Both the position numbers and the translations under genes were made by a program. DNA of 64,000 nt from positions 496,001 to 560,000 of the forward strand of contig CAJIZA010000003.1 of the NCBI GenBank assembly GCA_905181815.1, written 5' to 3'. Of the stretch, positions 1-9,579 are shown one piece after another; position 1 is the first letter of the stretch; each line of letters starts with the position of its first letter. The notes beneath the pieces were generated by a model. The model did no database searches, was not told where the DNA came from, and worked only from the letters and a program-made list of their open reading frames with translations. The stretch is from an uncultured Planktomarina sp. (lineage in GTDB: Bacteria; Pseudomonadota; Alphaproteobacteria; Rhodobacterales; Rhodobacteraceae).

Positions 1-1
1 A

Positions 2-478
2 GAGCGTCCAAAGGGATCTAAGGTGCGATATTCCGGCCACTGGCTGCGCAGTTTGGCAAAGCCAACTGGCGGCAAGCAATGGGCTTGTTTGGCGGAGGCT
101 ATTTATTTTGAAGCCCGCGGAGAATCGGTCGAAGGGCAATTTGCGGTGGCGGAAGTGATTCTCAATCGCGTCGACAGCCCAAAGTTTCCAAACAGCATTT
201 GTAAAGTGGTGCGCCAAGGCGTGGGGCGCAAACATGCTTGCCAATTTAGTTATAATTGTGATGGTAAGTTGGAATATATTGCCAATGGGTCAGCCTATGA
301 TAAAGTCAAACGCGTTGCGCGGGTCGCGATGGACCGCAAGACACGGCCTTTGACAAAAGGAGCCACCTATTATCACGCCACCTTCGTTTCCCCGTCCTGG
401 GCGCGAAGTTTTCAGCATGTGACCACAATCGGGGTACACAAATTTTATAAACCCGTTAGACGCGTTGCTGAGAAATAA
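2..478 (+). CDS. Cell wall hydrolase, SleB-like (Hydrolase_2), 5' partial
   Basis: The product resembles the SleB/CwlJ-type cell wall hydrolases, which cut peptidoglycan. The core WACLAEAIYFEARGE near the start carries the conserved glutamates of this family, and it is followed by the NRV and QFSY segments typical of it. The reading frame is open to the left edge with no stop, so the GTG at 23 is only the first start inside the window; the true start and any signal peptide probably lie upstream. The catalytic domain runs almost to the C-terminus. The folB gene follows on the same strand about 50 bases later. The family call is good; a specific role such as wall remodelling is inferred. Confidence 0.8.
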   Translation, partial: ERPKGSKVRYSGHWLRSLAKPTGGKQWACLAEAIYFEARGESVEGQFAVAEVILNRVDSPKFPNSICKVVRQGVGRKHACQFSYNCDGKLEYIANGSAYDKVKRVARVAMDRKTRPLTKGATYYHATFVSPSWARSFQHVTTIGVHKFYKPVRRVAEK

Positions 479-526
479 TGTTTGCGCTACGCCGAGCGTG
501 GCTATCAAACAGGGCAAGAGGCCAAT

Positions 527-1450
527 ATGACCGATGATCTAAAACATGCTTTTGCTCATCCCAGCGCGCGGTCAAAGGCGACAGCTGAGGCCCCTTTTGA
601 TAGAATTTCTGTGCGTGACCATATTCTCGCCGTTGAAATTGGAGCGTTTCAAGCTGAACGCGGCACCACGCAACGCATTCGTTTTGATGTGGTGGTGGAA
701 GTCCAGCCTTTGAGCGATGAGATCGACGATGATGTGGATCGCATTCTGTCTTATGATCGGGTCACAGAGGCCATAGAAGCGGCCCTGTCCGAAGAGCGGC
801 TCAATTTGCTGGAAACTTTGGCGGAACGTGTTGCAGAACGCATATTGCTCGCGCCGCAAGCGCAGCGGGTCTTCGTGCGGATTGAGAAGCTGGATCGCGG
901 GCCGGGCAATTTGGGTGTTGAGATTGTACGTTCAAAGTCACGCGTCGTTGAAACGGACCTTCGAGGGTTGGAAGAGACGCTGCATCCGATTGTTCTGTTT
1001 TTGGCAAATAGTGTGATCGACGAGGGGCATTTGGATGCCTGGCTCTCTGCGGCTGAACACAACACCCGCCCGGTCATTATATGCGTCGGCATGCCCGAGG
1101 CGGGAGCGCCACAGGTGGCGGCGCATCGAATGGTGCAGCGCCGTATTGATCTCTTGGCAATTGAACAAAATGCTTGGATTTTTGCCAGTCACGATCCGCG
1201 CTGTGTGGTTGTGGGTACGAAGACAGAATTGGATTGGAGTATGCGCCACGATCAGATCAGCCTCTGGGCGCCGTCAAAGATTGTTTTGGACGCAGTCGAT
1301 GGTCCGCCAACAGATATGGTCGATATTTCTGCTCTGGTCGAATGGTTTGCCCAAGAAATGCAGGCTGCCCAGCTGGTGTTTGTCGGCGCAACTCCGACAG
1401 GGAATTTGCCTGTTGCCTGCCAGGCTCAGGCAGATCTGGCATTGTTATGA
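527..1450 (+). CDS. folB: Dihydroneopterin aldolase with C-terminal extension
   Basis: FolB converts 7,8-dihydroneopterin to 6-hydroxymethyl-dihydropterin in cytosolic folate synthesis. The N-terminal 120-130 residues match the FolB fold: ISVRDHILAVEIGAFQAER, then a LSYDRVTEAIE segment, a LNLLETLAERVAERIL helix and VRIEKLDRGP near the end of the domain. About 160 further residues of no recognised domain follow, making the protein (307 aa) much longer than the roughly 120 aa of stand-alone FolB. I chose the ATG at 527 because AAGAGG lies 5-10 bases upstream; an in-frame TTG at 482 is weaker. The stop overlaps the folP start as ATGA, so the two folate genes are translationally coupled. Confidence 0.85.
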   Translation: MTDDLKHAFAHPSARSKATAEAPFDRISVRDHILAVEIGAFQAERGTTQRIRFDVVVEVQPLSDEIDDDVDRILSYDRVTEAIEAALSEERLNLLETLAERVAERILLAPQAQRVFVRIEKLDRGPGNLGVEIVRSKSRVVETDLRGLEETLHPIVLFLANSVIDEGHLDAWLSAAEHNTRPVIICVGMPEAGAPQVAAHRMVQRRIDLLAIEQNAWIFASHDPRCVVVGTKTELDWSMRHDQISLWAPSKIVLDAVDGPPTDMVDISALVEWFAQEMQAAQLVFVGATPTGNLPVACQAQADLALL

Positions 1451-2463
1451 CACTTTATTATCGGCCCTTGGTCGAAGAGCAGGGCACGCACGCGCTTGCG
1501 GGGGGGTGGTGCCGTTTTTCCAAGGTTGAAGTTTTGTCGCGGCACGGGCGGGCTGAGGTCATATCAGCCAATGAGGTGCCGCAAGAAATCTTGAATCGGC
1601 TCACCTCTGCGCGTTCTGATTTGGGCACAAGCGGAAGCGCGCGTCCGCAGGTCATGGGTATTTTAAATACCACGCCAGATAGTTTTTCTGATGGTGGGCA
1701 ATTTGGCAGCCGTGCGAGCGTGCGTGCCCACGCATTAAGCTTGATTCAAGAGGGTGCAGATATCATTGATATTGGCGGTGAAAGCACTCGCCCCGGCGCC
1801 GATGAAGTTGCTCTGGAGGAAGAGATTTTGCGGACTAAGCCCGCCATTCTTGATGTGCGGCAGCTGTCGTCTGTGCCATTGTCAATTGACACGCGCAAAG
1901 CGCCTGTTGCGGCTGCTGCGTTGGATGCGGGTGTTGACTGGATCAATGATGTCTCCGCTTTGAGTTTTGACAGTGAGATGGCGCAAGTGGCGACCCGCAG
2001 CGGCGCGCCATTGTGCCTGATGCACGCACCCAGCGACCCCAAAACGATGCAGCAAAACGCGCAATACGAAGATGTTCTGCTCGATGTGTATGATTATTTA
2101 GCTGCACGGATGGATTTTGCGCTGTCACAGGGCGTATTGCGGCAAAATATTATTGTCGATCCCGGCATAGGGTTCGGAAAAACCTTGGAGCATAATTTGG
2201 CACTTTTGCACGGTCTTGCGGTGTTTCACGGCTTGGGGTGTCCCGTTCTGTTGGGCGCGTCCCGTAAGGGCTTTATTGGGACGATTTCTGGCGCTGAGAA
2301 GGCGCAGGACCGCATGGCTGGCTCCGTTGCTGTGGCCTTGGCTGCCGCTGGGCAAGGCGCACAGATCTTTCGGGTGCATGATGTGCGCGAAACGGTTCAG
2401 GCGCTCAAACTTTGGGCGGCTGTCCGCGGAAAAAAATGCGGCGCAAGACACCCGCTTGAATGA
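1447..2463 (+). CDS. folP: Dihydropteroate synthase
   Basis: FolP condenses 6-hydroxymethyl-dihydropterin diphosphate with p-aminobenzoate and is the sulfonamide target. Diagnostic motifs are MGILNTTPDSFSDGG after a roughly 65-residue N-terminal extension, the pterin-site DIIDIGGESTRPGA, SIDTRK, VDWINDVSAL, DPGIGFGKT and LLGASRKGFIG, all in order. The protein is 338 aa, slightly long because of the N-terminal part. The ATG at 1447 overlaps the folB stop (ATGA). The 3' end runs 59 bases into the convergent transporter gene that follows. Identity is secure. Confidence 0.93.
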   Translation: MTLYYRPLVEEQGTHALAGGWCRFSKVEVLSRHGRAEVISANEVPQEILNRLTSARSDLGTSGSARPQVMGILNTTPDSFSDGGQFGSRASVRAHALSLIQEGADIIDIGGESTRPGADEVALEEEILRTKPAILDVRQLSSVPLSIDTRKAPVAAAALDAGVDWINDVSALSFDSEMAQVATRSGAPLCLMHAPSDPKTMQQNAQYEDVLLDVYDYLAARMDFALSQGVLRQNIIVDPGIGFGKTLEHNLALLHGLAVFHGLGCPVLLGASRKGFIGTISGAEKAQDRMAGSVAVALAAAGQGAQIFRVHDVRETVQALKLWAAVRGKKCGARHPLE

Positions 2464-3328
2464 TTGCCACGCCCAATAAGATTAAGGCCAAAGCGACAAA
2501 GAGTGTGGCTGGCAGGGTTTCCCCCAGAAAGAAGCTGCCAGCGAGCATGGACCAGACGGGCACTTGGTAATTTGTGAGTGTCATGAACGACGGACCTGCG
2601 CTGCGGATCACGGCAACTCTGATGATGAAGGCCAATGCGGTGGGAATTAGGCCGAGATACCCAATGGCCAGTAGACCCGTGAGGCTGGGCAGGTTGGGCA
2701 GGCCTTCGACAAGCAGCGCGACTGGCAGCAAGAACATAGCGGCCAAAATGAGCGAGCTGGTGGAGAGTGCCAGCTCATTAATGGGTGGGCATTGTCGCGT
2801 GACGATGGAACCGCAGGCATAGCAAAAAGCTGCGCCCACGCAGGCGAAACGCGCCAGAGTCTCCACCGGGCCTTGTGCCACGCCAAGTCCGCTTGTGCCG
2901 ATCAGTAACATTGCGCCCAAAAAGCCAACCCCAAAGCCGATGAGTTTGCGTAAAAAAATACGCTCACCCGGTACAAAAAAATGTGCCAGCGGCAAAACAA
3001 AAATCGGCAACGCCGCCATGGTCATGCCGGCGAAGGCGGAGGGCACATGTTGTTGGCCCCAACTGAGCAGCGCGAAGGGGATTGCACTGGACAGCAGCCC
3101 AACCAAAAGAACAAAGCGCCAGAGGGCGATATCTTTGAAGCTGGGCACGGCAATGCTGCGCCAACGCATCAGACAAAAGAGCGCGATGGCGCCGATGGTG
3201 ATCCGCCCGGCCGCAAGGGTCAGCGGTTCAAAATCACGCAGTGCTATGCGCACCACCACAAAGGCGCCGCCCCAAATCATTGCTATGAAGGCAATGCGAA
3301 GCCAGTTCATCACTCCGGGAGATGTCAT
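2405..3328 (-). CDS. EamA/DMT-superfamily permease
   Basis: This is an inner-membrane transporter of the drug/metabolite (DMT) type with about ten hydrophobic helices in two EamA repeats. The first begins NWLRIAFIAMIWGGAFVVVR and the second starts around the segment RFACVGAAFCYACGSIV. About 307 aa from the ATG at 3328 fits the family. Upstream in-frame codons exist, but the residues before this start are not membrane-like. Substrates of such exporters cannot be predicted; metabolites or amino acids are usual. The last 59 bases overlap the end of folP on the other strand. Confidence 0.8.
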   Translation of the reverse strand: MTSPGVMNWLRIAFIAMIWGGAFVVVRIALRDFEPLTLAAGRITIGAIALFCLMRWRSIAVPSFKDIALWRFVLLVGLLSSAIPFALLSWGQQHVPSAFAGMTMAALPIFVLPLAHFFVPGERIFLRKLIGFGVGFLGAMLLIGTSGLGVAQGPVETLARFACVGAAFCYACGSIVTRQCPPINELALSTSSLILAAMFLLPVALLVEGLPNLPSLTGLLAIGYLGLIPTALAFIIRVAVIRSAGPSFMTLTNYQVPVWSMLAGSFFLGETLPATLFVALALILLGVAIIQAGVLRRIFFRGQPPKV

Positions 3329-3417
3329 GGACGTGCTTTCAGAGAGGCAAAAGAAATGGACCCGGCCAGTTGTGCCGAGCCCACAAAGTCTAATATGAGC
3401 CATAGCTCACCACACGA

Positions 3418-4452
<1,035 letters not shown>

Positions 4453-4574
4453 TCATAGTTGGGTGTTCTAGAGCGTATCTATCAGTTTGAACCGCAAGAG
4501 TAAGGATGTATTTTACTAAACTGAAAGGCATTATAGGTGTTTTAATTTGTTTTATTTCAATATATGAAAATTCT

Positions 4575-5030
4575 ATGCTTGATAGCCTTGATCGACGCAT
4601 TTTGCGGTTTTTACAATCTGACCCTACAGCGCTGCTATCGGAGCTGGCGGAACGCTGCCAGTCACAGCCGGCCACGGTGGCGCGCCGGTTGGATCGGTTG
4701 AAGGGCGAGGGCGTGATGCGCGGTTTGCACGCGGTGATTGATTGGGCGGCTTTGGGTTATGGGGTTGAGGTCAGCCTGCGCTTTACTTTGGATAAAACCA
4801 ATTCGAAGGCCTTTGATGAGTTTCTGGCCGCAGCACGTCAGATCAAACAGGTGATTGCCATACAAACCTTCTCGGGCCGCGTGGATGTGCGTCTTTCGGT
4901 GATTGCGAAAGACATGCCAGATTATCAAAAACTTTATCGTAGTGAGATTCTCAATTTGCCACATATCGCGGAGCTTGAAGCTTTGATGCATGTGGCGACA
5001 CTGAAAACTGTGGAAGCTCTGCCCCTATGA
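4575..5030 (+). CDS. Lrp/AsnC-family transcriptional regulator (first of a pair)
   Basis: This is a DNA-binding regulator with an N-terminal helix-turn-helix (LDSLDRRILRFLQSDP, then LAERCQSQPATVARRLDRLKGEG) and a C-terminal RAM/AsnC ligand domain, 151 aa. I start at the ATG at 4575; upstream in-frame residues from 4506 are AT-rich and unlike the family. Its stop overlaps the start of a second Lrp-type gene by four bases, so the two are probably made together and could form heteromers. The pair lies between ilvC (divergent) and a class V aminotransferase, so control of amino-acid metabolism is a reasonable inference; the ligand is unknown. Confidence 0.87.
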   Translation: MLDSLDRRILRFLQSDPTALLSELAERCQSQPATVARRLDRLKGEGVMRGLHAVIDWAALGYGVEVSLRFTLDKTNSKAFDEFLAAARQIKQVIAIQTFSGRVDVRLSVIAKDMPDYQKLYRSEILNLPHIAELEALMHVATLKTVEALPL

Positions 5031-5482
5031 GTGCATGGGATGACAAGGATTTTGCGCTTCTGCGGGCTTTGTCGCGGGATGCCACCCAATCGGCAGGTGC
5101 CTTGGGCCGTCAATTGGGATTGAGCCAGCCGGCCACCTGGCGGCGCATTAAGCGTTTGCAGGCTGCGGGGGTTCTGGCTGGTCGTCGGGTGGATCTCAAT
5201 GTCGAGGCATTAGGATTTGGGGTCACGGTTTTTTTGGGCGTAAAACTGGCCACGCGCGGGCAGGTTAGCCTTGAGGATTTTGAACGTGCCGTGACTGCCA
5301 TCCCGGAGGTTCAAACCGTTCAGCATGTGCTTGGGCGTTATGATTACCGCTTGCGGGTCGTGGCGCGGGATATTGCGGACTTTGAGCGGGTCCTCCGTCA
5401 TCGCATCATGACCGTACGCGGTATCGGCGATGTAGAGGCCAATGTGCTTTTAAGTGAAGAGCGTCTGCCTGGCCCGCTTTAG
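5027..5482 (+). CDS. Lrp/AsnC-family transcriptional regulator (second of a pair)
   Basis: This 151-aa regulator has the same layout as its neighbour: an HTH with LGRQLGLSQPATWRRIKRLQ and an AsnC-type C-terminal domain containing VQHVLGRYDYRLRVVARD. The ATG at 5027 overlaps the previous stop (ATGA). About 75 bases separate it from the downstream aminotransferase, so the latter may have its own promoter and be the target. The two proteins share architecture but are clearly diverged, suggesting an old duplication or the joining of two family members. Confidence 0.87.
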   Translation: MSAWDDKDFALLRALSRDATQSAGALGRQLGLSQPATWRRIKRLQAAGVLAGRRVDLNVEALGFGVTVFLGVKLATRGQVSLEDFERAVTAIPEVQTVQHVLGRYDYRLRVVARDIADFERVLRHRIMTVRGIGDVEANVLLSEERLPGPL

Positions 5483-5555
5483 TTGCATACCAAAATAGAC
5501 CGTGCATCCTGTGGTTAAGGTTTTATAATGTTAAAAATTCATAGGAGAAACTCAC

Positions 5556-6689
5556 ATGACTGCTTTGCTTGACACCGTAGATCCAGACGGCCTGCTTGAA
5601 TATTCTGTTGTGTTTACAGATCGCTCGCTCAATCACATGAGCGCGAAATTCCAGGGCGTGATGTGTGATATCTCATCCATTCTGAAAGAGGTCTATTCTG
5701 CCGATGGCGTCGCTGTGATTCCCGGCGGCGGTACCTATGGCATGGAGGCGGTGGCGCGGCAGATTGCTGTGGACAAAAATGTTATGGTGTTGCGCAATGG
5801 ATGGTTCTCCTATCGCTGGAGCCAAATTTTTGAAGCTGGTTCAATTCCTGCCAGTGAAACAGTTATGAAGGCCCGTCGGGTGGGTAACGGCGTTCAAGCG
5901 GCATTTGCCCCGGTGCCAATCGATGAAGTCGTAGCCAAAATTTTGTCGGATCAGCCGGACGTCGTTTTCGCGCCGCATGTCGAGACTTCAGCGGGTTTGA
6001 TCTTGCCAGATGACTACCTGAAAGCGGTTTCTGATGCGGTGCATAGTTATGGCGGCTTGTTTGTTCTGGATTGCATTGCCTCAGGCTGTGCTTGGGTGGA
6101 TATGCGTGCTGCAGGTGTTGATTTCCTGATTTCTGCGCCTCAAAAAGGTTGGTCAGCCTCCCCATCTGCGGGATTGGTCATGTTGTCTGAAGCAGGAATT
6201 GCAGCGGTAAAAGCCAGCCAATCGAACAGCTTTACCGTAGACCTGGGCAAGTGGTTGTCCATTATGGAGACCTATGAAGCCGGTGGCCATGCCTATCACG
6301 CAACAATGCCAACCGATGCTTTGACTGGGTTTCGCGATACAATGCTTGAAACCAAAGACTATGGTTTTGGCAAATTGGCCGATGCACAATGGGAGCAAGG
6401 CAACCGCGTGCGCGCAGCCCTGGCCGAGCGCGGTATCGCATCCGTCGCCGCCGATGGATTTGGGGCCCCCGGTGTCGTCGTGAGTTTTGCAAACAGCCCA
6501 GAGATGCAATCTGGCAAACCTTTTGCCGCGCTTGGTATGCAAATCGCAGCCGGGGTTCCGCTGCAATGCGACGAGGGCCCTGAATATCGCAGTTTCCGTC
6601 TTGGCTTGTTTGGCCTTGATAAGCTCTATGATGTGGACGCCAGCGTGGCGCGTTTAGAGCGGGCTTTGGATCAAGTACTCGCCGCTTAA
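5556..6689 (+). CDS. Class V PLP-dependent aminotransferase (alanine/serine-glyoxylate type)
   Basis: The 377-aa protein belongs to the class V fold-type I aminotransferases that include alanine-glyoxylate and serine-glyoxylate aminotransferases. Visible features are PGGGTYGMEAVARQ near residue 57 (phosphate-binding loop), Asp172 in LDCIAS (pyridine nitrogen) and the PLP-binding Lys197 in SAPQKGWS. A strong ribosome site (AGGAGA, 8 bases before ATG) fixes the start. The substrate cannot be read from the sequence. The two Lrp-type regulators immediately upstream suggest amino-acid-responsive control. Confidence 0.85.
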   Translation: MTALLDTVDPDGLLEYSVVFTDRSLNHMSAKFQGVMCDISSILKEVYSADGVAVIPGGGTYGMEAVARQIAVDKNVMVLRNGWFSYRWSQIFEAGSIPASETVMKARRVGNGVQAAFAPVPIDEVVAKILSDQPDVVFAPHVETSAGLILPDDYLKAVSDAVHSYGGLFVLDCIASGCAWVDMRAAGVDFLISAPQKGWSASPSAGLVMLSEAGIAAVKASQSNSFTVDLGKWLSIMETYEAGGHAYHATMPTDALTGFRDTMLETKDYGFGKLADAQWEQGNRVRAALAERGIASVAADGFGAPGVVVSFANSPEMQSGKPFAALGMQIAAGVPLQCDEGPEYRSFRLGLFGLDKLYDVDASVARLERALDQVLAA

Positions 6690-6697
6690 CAACCGCC

Positions 6698-7885
6698 CTA
6701 GCGGATGCCCAGCCCTAATTGCATGAGCTGGCGGCGTAGGGGCGTGATCCGGTGGATCGCGTCCAGCCCCAAGGCCCTGGCCCGGGCGGCGATGGGGCCC
6801 TCGGCCTTGGAGGCGCGGTTCAGCGCCCCGACGCCGAGCACCCGTGATTGAGCAATCGGCCGGCGGGCTTGATTGTAACTTTTGAGCATTTCAGCCTCAC
6901 CAATCTGCGCCGGTGCGGCCGTTGCAAGATCGAGCAGCGCCTCAATATCTCCCAAGCTTAGGTTCAAGCCTTGGGCGCCAATCGGTGGCACCACATGCGC
7001 AGCCTCTGCTATGAAGGCGGTGCGCTCGGCAAAGAATTGATCAGACAATTGGCTAATGATTGGCCAAGCGGAGCGCGCTGTGATCACCTCCAGCTGCCCC
7101 AAGACGCCGGCGGAACGCTTTGTAATGGCAGCGTTGAAGGCCTCTGTGGGTAGGGACTGCATCTCTTTTATCGCGTTGACGCGGTCCATCCACACCACGG
7201 CAGACGAGGGTTTTCCATTGAAATCGGGCAGGGGCACTAAGGTGAAAGGCCCACCCGCTTTATGGACCTCGGTCGAGATATTCTCATGCGGGGTGTCGTG
7301 GCTTACCGCAAAACTTAAAGCCAATTGACCAAAATCTGTGCGTTTCGTACGGATTTTGGCCGCGCGCCGAATGGGGCTGTCGCGGCCGTCAGCAGCTATG
7401 AGCATTTTACAAGAGACACGTTCTCCAGAACTCAGGTTGACGCGCGCTTCAGTGCTGCGCGTCTGACTGCTGGTTGTAGAAACGCCGGGCTGAAAGTTTA
7501 CATTCGGCAGGGTGTCCAGCCGTGTCAAAAGCCTCTCGCGCATATCCCAATTGCCCAGGTTCCAGCCAAACGGCGTGTCAGAAATGTCGGCCGCGTTGAA
7601 ATCCTTACGGACCAATACCTCCCCGGCCGCATCCACTATGCGCATGATCTGAAGTGGTGCACTGCGGTCTGCCAGCAAAGGCCAAAGGCCAATTTTCTGC
7701 AAAAAAGCTTGTGCGGGTTGCAAGTAGGCGGTGGTGCGCAGATCTGCGCCTTGGTTGGTGCGGTCGGTGACGGGTGCCGTGGGGTCGACGCAAAGCACCT
7801 CAAACCCGGCCGCGCCAAAGGCAACAGCGGTGGACAGCCCGGCAATGCCGCCACCAGAGATGATAATGTCTTTATAATTACCCAT
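6698..7885 (-). CDS. UbiH/UbiF/Coq6-family FAD monooxygenase
   Basis: This is a flavoprotein hydroxylase of the ubiquinone-ring family (395 aa). The FAD dinucleotide motif ISGGGIAGLS is at the N-terminus, the middle DG motif is AADGRDSPIRR, and the C-terminal GD-type motif is GAQGLNLSLGDIEALLDL. The start ATG at 7885 overlaps the end of the upstream nucleotidase gene in the string ATGGGTAA, so the two are coupled. A role in ubiquinone synthesis is likely for this family. Which ring position it hydroxylates cannot be decided here. Confidence 0.85.
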   Translation of the reverse strand: MGNYKDIIISGGGIAGLSTAVAFGAAGFEVLCVDPTAPVTDRTNQGADLRTTAYLQPAQAFLQKIGLWPLLADRSAPLQIMRIVDAAGEVLVRKDFNAADISDTPFGWNLGNWDMRERLLTRLDTLPNVNFQPGVSTTSSQTRSTEARVNLSSGERVSCKMLIAADGRDSPIRRAAKIRTKRTDFGQLALSFAVSHDTPHENISTEVHKAGGPFTLVPLPDFNGKPSSAVVWMDRVNAIKEMQSLPTEAFNAAITKRSAGVLGQLEVITARSAWPIISQLSDQFFAERTAFIAEAAHVVPPIGAQGLNLSLGDIEALLDLATAAPAQIGEAEMLKSYNQARRPIAQSRVLGVGALNRASKAEGPIAARARALGLDAIHRITPLRRQLMQLGLGIR

Positions 7886-8570
7886 TATTTTTACGTAATC
7901 CGCCGCTTGGCTTTGAAAAGCAAGCTGCGACCAATTGTGACAAAAACGCCTCCAAATTCTGATGCATGGCGTCGACGTAATCAGGCGAGGCCGTGTCTGG
8001 AGAGATGTAGACAGTCCGCATCCCAAGGCTTGCGGGCACCTGTAAATTGCGGGAGTCGTCCTCAAACATAGCTGCGGAATGCGGGGTCACTGCCGCGCGC
8101 TCAAAGACCTCTGCGAAGGCCTCAGCATGGGGTTTGGGTCGATAACTTGCGTGCTCGATTCCGTAGACCGCTTCAAAATTTTCCTCCAAACCACGGGCTT
8201 GTAATACTCGGCGTGCATAAGGTTCCGTGCCATTGGTATAGACGATTTTCCGACCTGGCAGGGCAGAGATCAGCGATGAAAGCTCTGCCGAATGCGGCAA
8301 TAGTGAAAAATCTATGTCGTGGACAAAGTGCAAAAATGCCTCGGGTGGCATGGCATGTTGGTCCATCATCCCCGCTAGAGTTGTTCCGTGACTGCGCCAA
8401 TACTGCGCGCGGAAAACATCCGCCTCACCAAGGCTAACATTCAGAAAATCAGATACAAAAACGCGCATTTTCTCTTCAATCTGATCGAAAAGTCGTACCT
8501 TGGGCGGGTAAAGCGTATTGTCGAGATCAAAGATCCAAGTATCGATATGGGAAAACTGGTCAAAATCCAT
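7878..8570 (-). CDS. HAD-family pyrimidine 5'-nucleotidase-like hydrolase
   Basis: The protein has haloacid dehalogenase motifs: motif I WIFDLDNTLYP (nucleophile Asp in DLD), motif II VYTNGTEPYA, motif III Lys in YRPKPHAEAF, and motif IV MFEDDSRNL. Sequence and length (230 aa from ATG 8570) resemble the SDT1/PHM8-like pyrimidine 5'-nucleotidases, which dephosphorylate UMP or CMP. An in-frame ATG at 8642 would add 24 residues; neither start has a clear ribosome site. It is divergent from the GntR gene and overlaps the downstream hydroxylase. The substrate is inferred. Confidence 0.8.
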   Translation of the reverse strand: MDFDQFSHIDTWIFDLDNTLYPPKVRLFDQIEEKMRVFVSDFLNVSLGEADVFRAQYWRSHGTTLAGMMDQHAMPPEAFLHFVHDIDFSLLPHSAELSSLISALPGRKIVYTNGTEPYARRVLQARGLEENFEAVYGIEHASYRPKPHAEAFAEVFERAAVTPHSAAMFEDDSRNLQVPASLGMRTVYISPDTASPDYVDAMHQNLEAFLSQLVAACFSKPSGGLRKNNG

Positions 8571-8673
8571 GGGGTAATTGGTACCAAATAGCGCAGCATG
8601 TTCAATGCCGAAACGCTTGCGAGGCGCGGCCAGCTCGCCCATAGTTGACGCAAGGATCGATAAGGAGCCTATT

Positions 8674-9330
8674 ATGTTGGAAACATCTGCATCCCGACCC
8701 GTTCAAGGGGACGCCTATGCATTGATTTTGGAGGCGATTGACGTGGGCATTTACAAGCCCGGCAGTCGCTTGGTGGAAAGTGAGTTGGCCGAGCGTTTTG
8801 GCGTGTCACGCACGCCGATCCGCGAGGCGCTGCAAAGGCTGGAGACTCAGAGCCTTTTGACCCGTGATGGCCGTAGTTTGATTGTCGCCTCTCTTGATCA
8901 CAATCAAATGGCTGAGCTCTATGTGGTGCGCACAGAACTTGAGGGGCTGGCGGCACGTTTGGCCGCGCAACATGCGTCAGTTGAAGAGATCAATGTGCTC
9001 CAACAAATGATTGATGCGGACCGCGAGCGGGTGTCGGATGCCCCAGCTTTGGCACGCTCTAATAAAAGATTTCACAAGCAATTGCATTTAGCGTCTCACA
9101 ATCGCTTTTTGGTGCAACAGTTGGATTTGGTTTACCGGTCGATGGCGCTTCTGGCGACGACCTCCCTTGCAGTAGAGGGGCGGGGACCGGTAGCCTTAGA
9201 CGAGCATCAAGCGATTGTTTCGGCAATTTCGGATCGTGATGGGCCGGCGGCCTATGAGGCGGTGAAACGGCATTTGAGCGAGGCCTTTGTCACCCGCCTG
9301 AAACATGATGCTGGTGCTCAGGCCTGGTAA
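8674..9330 (+). CDS. GntR-family regulator, FadR/FCD subfamily
   Basis: The winged-helix N-terminus shows PGSRLVESELAERFGVSRTP and IREALQRLETQ, followed by an all-helical FCD ligand domain (residues about 85-210) with a metal-site style VVRTELEGLAARLA helix. AAGGAG sits 7 bases before the ATG at 8674, which fixes the start; an in-frame start at 8578 lies inside the divergent gene. Length 218 aa is typical. Effectors of this subfamily are usually small organic acids. No catabolic operon is next to it, so the target is unknown. Confidence 0.87.
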   Translation: MLETSASRPVQGDAYALILEAIDVGIYKPGSRLVESELAERFGVSRTPIREALQRLETQSLLTRDGRSLIVASLDHNQMAELYVVRTELEGLAARLAAQHASVEEINVLQQMIDADRERVSDAPALARSNKRFHKQLHLASHNRFLVQQLDLVYRSMALLATTSLAVEGRGPVALDEHQAIVSAISDRDGPAAYEAVKRHLSEAFVTRLKHDAGAQAW

Positions 9331-9579
9331 GGGGCTTGGCCGGAGCATTGGCAAACGATATCCTATGGGCGGTTTTGCAATTGCAGGTAGGCTGTGGGGG
9401 CAGCAGGTTCGCTTCAGTCTGGAACTCCGGCAGATCCGGTGATTCCCAATCTACCATGTGGGGCGCTTGCAGGGCGTCAGTGGGGGACGAAGGCATGTTG
9501 TGATCCAAAGTGACCTGCCCTCAAATTTGGGTTGATTGCGACAGTTTGAGGGTAGGATGTTAAGTTAAGGTTTAAGATC

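Noticed and set aside
2895-3398. 167-aa plus-strand frame opposite the first DMT gene
   Set aside because: Low-complexity, lysine- and proline-rich translation of the antisense of membrane helices.
9290-9508. 72-aa minus-strand frame between the GntR gene and carA
   Set aside because: It overlaps the GntR gene end, has no ribosome site and no recognisable pattern. The 249-bp gap is treated as non-coding.
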